A stretch of 8,821 nt of DNA from contig CALLLZ010000384.1 of the NCBI GenBank assembly GCA_938008005.1, forward strand, positions 1 to 8,821, in the 5' to 3' direction. The position numbers and the translations under genes were made by a program. Position 1 is the stretch's first letter, and each line of letters begins with the position of its first letter. This stretch comes from an uncultured Marinicella sp. Lineage in GTDB: Bacteria > Pseudomonadota > Gammaproteobacteria > Xanthomonadales > Marinicellaceae. This document shows positions 6,067 through 8,821 of the stretch, piece by piece. Below the pieces are notes generated by a model. The model was not told the DNA's origin, did no database searches, and saw only the letters and a list, made by a program, of their open reading frames with translations.

Positions 6067-6741
6067 ATGGGTAACATTATTTCCGACATGCTCGGCAGGT
6101 CGCCAGTTGAACCTTTACAACAACACATCAAAACCGCGTATCATGCAGCGACATTATTGCCTGATTTATTTAAGGCAGCCAATTTAAATGACTGGGTCAA
6201 AGTAGATGAAATAGCCGATCAAATTAAGCAACTGGAAAATGAAGCTGATGACATGAAAAATAACATCCGAGCTAATTTACCAAAAAGTTTATTCATGCCT
6301 GTTCCAAGGCAAGATCTACTCGAACTGGTATTGGTACAAGATAAAGTGGCCAATCTCAGCAAACAAATTTCAAGCATGATTCAAGTGCGTAAATTGCAAG
6401 TCCCTGCAAGTTTGTACAATAAATTCCTTGAGTTCGTGGAACGCTGTGTGGATGCCGCTAAAAAAGCCAAGCAAAGTGTCAATGAATTGGATGAATTATA
6501 CACATCAGGTTTTCGCGGTGCGGAAGTCAAAATAGTAGAAAAGCTGATTGCTAAATTGGACAAAATAGAAACCGAGACTGATGGCATGCAACACGATTTA
6601 CAAACCAAAGTATTCTCAATGGAAAATGATTTACCACCGGTTGAAGTGATGTTTTTATATAAACTAATTGATATGACAGGCGATGTGGCAGACCAAGCAG
6701 AACGCATTGGACGCCGTTTAGAATTGTTGTTAGCTAAATAG
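6067..6741 (+). CDS. DUF47 (PhoU-like, TIGR00153) protein paired with a PiT phosphate transporter
   Basis: The 224-residue, mostly helical protein opens MGNIISDMLGRSPVEPLQQH; the SP-x-x-P-L-x-x-H block just after the start is typical of DUF47 proteins. Later it has acidic-rich helices such as IADQIKQLENEADDMK and IETETDGMQHDL, the PhoU-like metal-binding pattern, and a conserved MTGDVADQAERIGRRLE near the end. It is a cytoplasmic protein whose gene is usually linked to low-affinity phosphate transporters and is thought to control or assist them. The frame is open further upstream, with possible starts GTG 5965 and ATG 5974. I chose ATG 6067 because it gives the usual family length, the 34 extra residues look unlike DUF47, and a perfect TATAAT (6031) and the Pho-box-like array would otherwise lie inside the gene. 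The pit gene follows after 11 bp. In Sinorhizobium meliloti the equivalent orfA-pit pair is repressed by PhoB. Confidence 0.9.
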   Translation: MGNIISDMLGRSPVEPLQQHIKTAYHAATLLPDLFKAANLNDWVKVDEIADQIKQLENEADDMKNNIRANLPKSLFMPVPRQDLLELVLVQDKVANLSKQISSMIQVRKLQVPASLYNKFLEFVERCVDAAKKAKQSVNELDELYTSGFRGAEVKIVEKLIAKLDKIETETDGMQHDLQTKVFSMENDLPPVEVMFLYKLIDMTGDVADQAERIGRRLELLLAK

Positions 6742-6752
6742 GGGAAGTACTG

Positions 6753-8015
6753 ATGGAATTTGAATTATCTTATGGTTTAACTTATGTCATTTTGGCAGGC
6801 GTTTTTGGTGGCTTTATGGCTTGGGGTATTGGAGCCAATGATGTGGCCAATGCCATGGCAACTTCGGTGGGCTCAAAAGCCATTACCATAAAACAAGCCA
6901 TTATCATTGCTGCCATTTTTGAATTCGCTGGCGCCGTATTGGCGGGTGGTGAAGTCACATCAACCATTCGTAAAGGTATTATCGATACCGCTTCAGTGGC
7001 AGAAACGCCGGAGTTACTGATATTTGGAATGCTGGCTTCATTATTAGCTGCTGGCTGCTGGTTGTTATTGGCTTCCAAAAAAGGCTGGCCTGTATCAACC
7101 ACCCATTCTATAGTGGGTGCCGTGGTTGGTTTTGCTGCTGTTGGCATTGGCACTGAGGCCATTAAATGGAGTAAAGTTGGTGACATAGTAATGAGTTGGG
7201 TCATTACACCCGTGATAGCAGGATTTCTTGCATTCTTAATTTTCCAAACAGTACACCATTTAATCTTAAAACAAAAGGATCCACTGGGAAAAGCCAAACG
7301 TTATGTACCTTTTTATATGTTTATTACGGCTTTTGTACTCACTTTAGTAACGATTAAGAAAGGGCTTAAACATGTAGGATTAGAGCTTTCTGACCCACAG
7401 GCATACACCTACGCAGCCATTGCTGGCGTGTTGGTGGCATTGATTGGTGCATTCTTTATCTCAAAGATAAAAGTGGATAAAGAAAAAGAAAAAGATTCCC
7501 ATTTTTATACCGTAGAACGCGTATTTGCAGTTTTAATGGTCATCACAGCTTCTGGTCTGGCATTCGCACATGGTTCTAATGATGTGGCAAATGCAATTGG
7601 ACCTGTAGCGGCAATTGTTTCAACCGCTCAAAGCGGTTTTGTTGCTGCTAAAGCAGGCGTCCAAACTTGGATTCTGTTATTAGGCGGTATAGGTATCGTC
7701 ATTGGTTTAGCCACATATGGCATCCGCGTCATCAGGACGGTTGGACAGAAAATCACTCATTTAACACCCTCACGTGGCTTTGCGGCTGAATTGGCTGCAT
7801 CAACAACCATCGTGGTGGCATCTGGAACGGGTATGCCCATTTCTACCACCCAAACTTTAGTTGGTGCGGTTTTAGGTGTTGGCATGGCGCGAGGAATCTC
7901 GGCAATTGACTTAAAAGTAGTGCGCAACATCTTTGCATCTTGGGTTATAACCATTCCTGCTGGAGCCAGTTTATCGATTATTTTCTACTTTATCCTTAAA
8001 GCAATATTTGGTTGA
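6753..8015 (+). CDS. pit: PiT-family inorganic phosphate transporter
   Basis: The 420-residue polytopic inner-membrane protein has the two inverted-repeat signatures of the PiT (PHO4) family: GANDVANA (27-34) near the N-terminus and GSNDVANA (274-281) in the second half. Each is followed at a similar distance by a matching re-entrant-type motif, GWPVSTTHSIVGA (111-123) and GMPISTTQTLVGA (360-372). About ten to eleven membrane segments are visible, with a charged cytoplasmic-type loop (KIKVDKEKEKDSH, 238-250) before the second repeat. Family members import phosphate, often as a metal-phosphate complex with protons, or with sodium in some marine and eukaryotic forms; the coupling ion cannot be told here. 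A strong ribosome-binding site (GGGGAAG, overlapping the stop of the DUF47 gene) sits 5 nt before the ATG, so the two genes are translated from one operon. The strong terminator at 8039-8068 closes it. Length and motifs are complete. Confidence 0.96.
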   Translation: MEFELSYGLTYVILAGVFGGFMAWGIGANDVANAMATSVGSKAITIKQAIIIAAIFEFAGAVLAGGEVTSTIRKGIIDTASVAETPELLIFGMLASLLAAGCWLLLASKKGWPVSTTHSIVGAVVGFAAVGIGTEAIKWSKVGDIVMSWVITPVIAGFLAFLIFQTVHHLILKQKDPLGKAKRYVPFYMFITAFVLTLVTIKKGLKHVGLELSDPQAYTYAAIAGVLVALIGAFFISKIKVDKEKEKDSHFYTVERVFAVLMVITASGLAFAHGSNDVANAIGPVAAIVSTAQSGFVAAKAGVQTWILLLGGIGIVIGLATYGIRVIRTVGQKITHLTPSRGFAAELAASTTIVVASGTGMPISTTQTLVGAVLGVGMARGISAIDLKVVRNIFASWVITIPAGASLSIIFYFILKAIFG

Positions 8016-8038
8016 TTTATTCGATCCACCTATGAGTC

Positions 8039-8068
8039 AAAGCCCGTTCGATGTAACGGGCTTTTTTT
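8039..8068 (+). terminator. Intrinsic terminator of the DUF47-pit operon
   Basis: AAAGCCCGTT (8039-8048) pairs with AACGGGCTTT (8055-8064), a perfect 10-bp stem with a GC-rich core and a 6-nt loop. It runs into a tract of seven T (8062-8068). It lies 23 bp after the pit stop codon and should separate the operon from the gene at 8096. Confidence 0.93.
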
Positions 8069-8095
8069 ATCAGAAATCATGTAACATTACCTGAC

Positions 8096-8449
8096 ATGGA
8101 AAATAACGAAAAAAATGCACTATCCATCACAGAGCTCTATTTTGAGCTATCTAACACAGGAGATTTACCAACCATTAAAACCTTATTCATTCCTGATGCC
8201 ACCTACAGTTCGGCTAACACAGGTTTATACTATGGAAGGATCGAAATCATGAAAATGATGGATACATTTTTCAACTCATACAAAAGCCTAAACTGGGAAA
8301 TAAATTCCATTACGGCATTGAATAAATATATCGTTGAAGTTAATTTTACTTGTAGCAGCATAGATATGTCAGATCAAGCCATTAAACGAACTGGAGTTGA
8401 GCGAATTGTTGTTGTAGAAGGCTTAATCAGGCACATAGAAGTGCGCTAA
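8096..8449 (+). CDS. Small NTF2/SnoaL-like fold protein
   Basis: The 117-residue protein follows the pattern of the nuclear transport factor 2-like superfamily. There are N-terminal helices containing ITELYFELSNTGDLPTIKTLF, then FIPDATYSS, a Y-Y-G-R-x-E-I helix start (YYGRIEIMKMMDTFF), and three beta strands (NWEINSITAL, YIVEVNFTC, GVERIVVVEGLIRHIEV). These small cone-shaped domains bind or convert many small ligands, so the fold does not give the reaction; I see no clear catalytic pair. It is cytoplasmic, without a signal peptide. The ATG at 8096 is the first possible start after the in-frame stop at 8054, but it has no Shine-Dalgarno sequence. A -10-like TAACAT (8082-8087) lies so close that the message might be nearly leaderless. 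It is separated from pit by a strong terminator and so is probably expressed alone. Confidence 0.75.
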   Translation: MENNEKNALSITELYFELSNTGDLPTIKTLFIPDATYSSANTGLYYGRIEIMKMMDTFFNSYKSLNWEINSITALNKYIVEVNFTCSSIDMSDQAIKRTGVERIVVVEGLIRHIEVR

Positions 8450-8509
8450 ATTGCTGATTAGTTTCATAAACTTTAAATTTTTATTACCAAAACACCTGAT
8501 AATAATTTC

Positions 8510-8546
8510 TTGACCATACAACTGGTCAATTTAATTCACCAGTTGT
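8510..8546. repeat. Two overlapping, mutually exclusive inverted repeats between convergent genes
   Basis: TTGACCA (8510-8516) pairs with TGGTCAA (8523-8529), a 7-bp stem with a 6-nt loop followed by TTTAATT, which could act as a weak terminator for the NTF2-like gene. ACAACTGGT (8518-8526) also pairs perfectly over 9 bp with ACCAGTTGT (8538-8546). Both hairpins use TGGT at 8523-8526, so only one can form at a time. The gap 8450-8581 otherwise holds only AT-rich sequence and a small palindrome, GTTAAAAAATTAAC (8551-8564). Confidence 0.5.
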
Positions 8547-8581
8547 CACAGTTAAAAAATTAACCATTGAATAATGTCACC

Positions 8582-8821
8582 TTAGTTTGGTCTACATGGA
8601 AGCGTAGATACATAAGTATTTTGTGGAACTGTTGTATTATAGAAAGCGCTGGTCAGGCTATTTTCACAATGAGCAAAAGTGACGCCGCAAACTGTTGTAT
8701 AACTTACAGTGGCATTACTGGTGTTAGAAAAAACCAGTTTTCCACAAAATGGCATGCGTGCGGGTTCATATGGACGCTGGGTAGCAGGCTCATATGACCC
8801 TTGATTATGATGGTTATAATG
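8582..8821 (-). CDS. C-terminal end of an unrecognised cysteine-containing protein (5' end outside window)
   Basis: On the minus strand the frame is open from the window edge to a TAA at 8584-8582, giving 79 residues. The only in-frame ATG (residue 23) sits within the run of the protein, so this is the tail of a longer gene. The tail opens with HYNHHNQG, then a tandem-like SYEPATQRPYEPAR. A beta-prone Ser/Thr/Asn-rich segment with four cysteines (FCGK, VCGV, HCEN, PCRP) follows, ending in RPN. The composition and paired-looking cysteines suggest an exported protein. The 11-bp word AACTGTTGTAT occurs twice, 63 bp apart and in frame (8627 and 8690), encoding T-T-V in both copies, so the segment may be internally repeated. 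I favour this frame over the plus-strand frame at 8567-8797, whose predicted protein is rich in Trp and Cys and lacks normal composition. It faces the NTF2-like gene tail-to-tail. The family is not recognised. Confidence 0.65.
   Translation of the reverse strand, partial: HYNHHNQGSYEPATQRPYEPARMPFCGKLVFSNTSNATVSYTTVCGVTFAHCENSLTSAFYNTTVPQNTYVSTLPCRPN

Noticed and set aside
6381..7954. Minus-strand frames inside DUF47 and pit (6381-6707, 6782-7297, 7757-7954)
   Set aside because: They are shadows of two well-supported family genes, rich in Ala, Pro and Thr from reversed codons, without start signals.
8567..8797. 76-codon plus-strand frame near the right edge
   Set aside because: Its predicted protein has many Trp and Cys and starts without a ribosome-binding site. 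The opposite strand carries a longer open frame with normal composition.
1..8821. Defence island, prophage, CRISPR array or insertion sequence
   Set aside because: No transposase, integrase, nuclease or phage-like protein, no regularly spaced repeats and no terminal inverted repeats with target duplications are visible.

Overview
The window looks like a chromosomal stretch from an AT-rich gammaproteobacterium, probably free-living and possibly marine. The clues are the family mix: an OlsF-type ornithine-lipid acyltransferase fusion, a glycosyltransferase of the MJ1255/VC2487 (TIGR00661) type, a PAP2 phosphatase and a DUF47-PiT phosphate pair. I cannot fix the genus. I see no mobile element, CRISPR array, tRNA or rRNA.

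Layout. 1-1118 is the 3' part of a large, unrecognised, probably exported protein. A hairpin-rich gap follows, ending in a strong intrinsic terminator (1226-1260). 1290-1940 encodes a secreted eight-cysteine protein of unknown function. 2131-3716 is a two-gene operon, PAP2 phosphatase then glycosyltransferase, behind a promoter with an 11-bp-phased series of PhoB-like half-sites. 3850-4209 encodes a small single-membrane-span protein of unknown function. It overlaps tail-to-tail with the minus-strand olsF-like gene (4197-5915). Divergent from olsF is the DUF47-pit operon (6067-8015), closed by a strong terminator (8039-8068). Then come a small NTF2/SnoaL-like gene (8096-8449), a gap with two mutually exclusive hairpins, and the 3' end of a minus-strand gene (8582-8821) that runs off the window and has no likely start inside it.

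How the genes may work together. The core from about 2030 to 8015 reads as a phosphate-economy locus. A PAP2 phosphatase could release diacylglycerol and phosphate from a lipid phosphate. A GT-B glycosyltransferase could put a sugar on the resulting lipid. OlsF makes phosphorus-free ornithine lipid, and DUF47-PiT imports phosphate. The PAP2 and olsF promoters appear to share one architecture: four 7-bp half-sites at 11-bp steps, then 10 nt, then TAAAAT. This suggests, but does not prove, a PhoB-controlled membrane-lipid remodelling cluster in which the phospholipid-sparing steps sit together. The glycosyltransferase substrate and the PAP2 substrate are unknown, so the combined role is inference.
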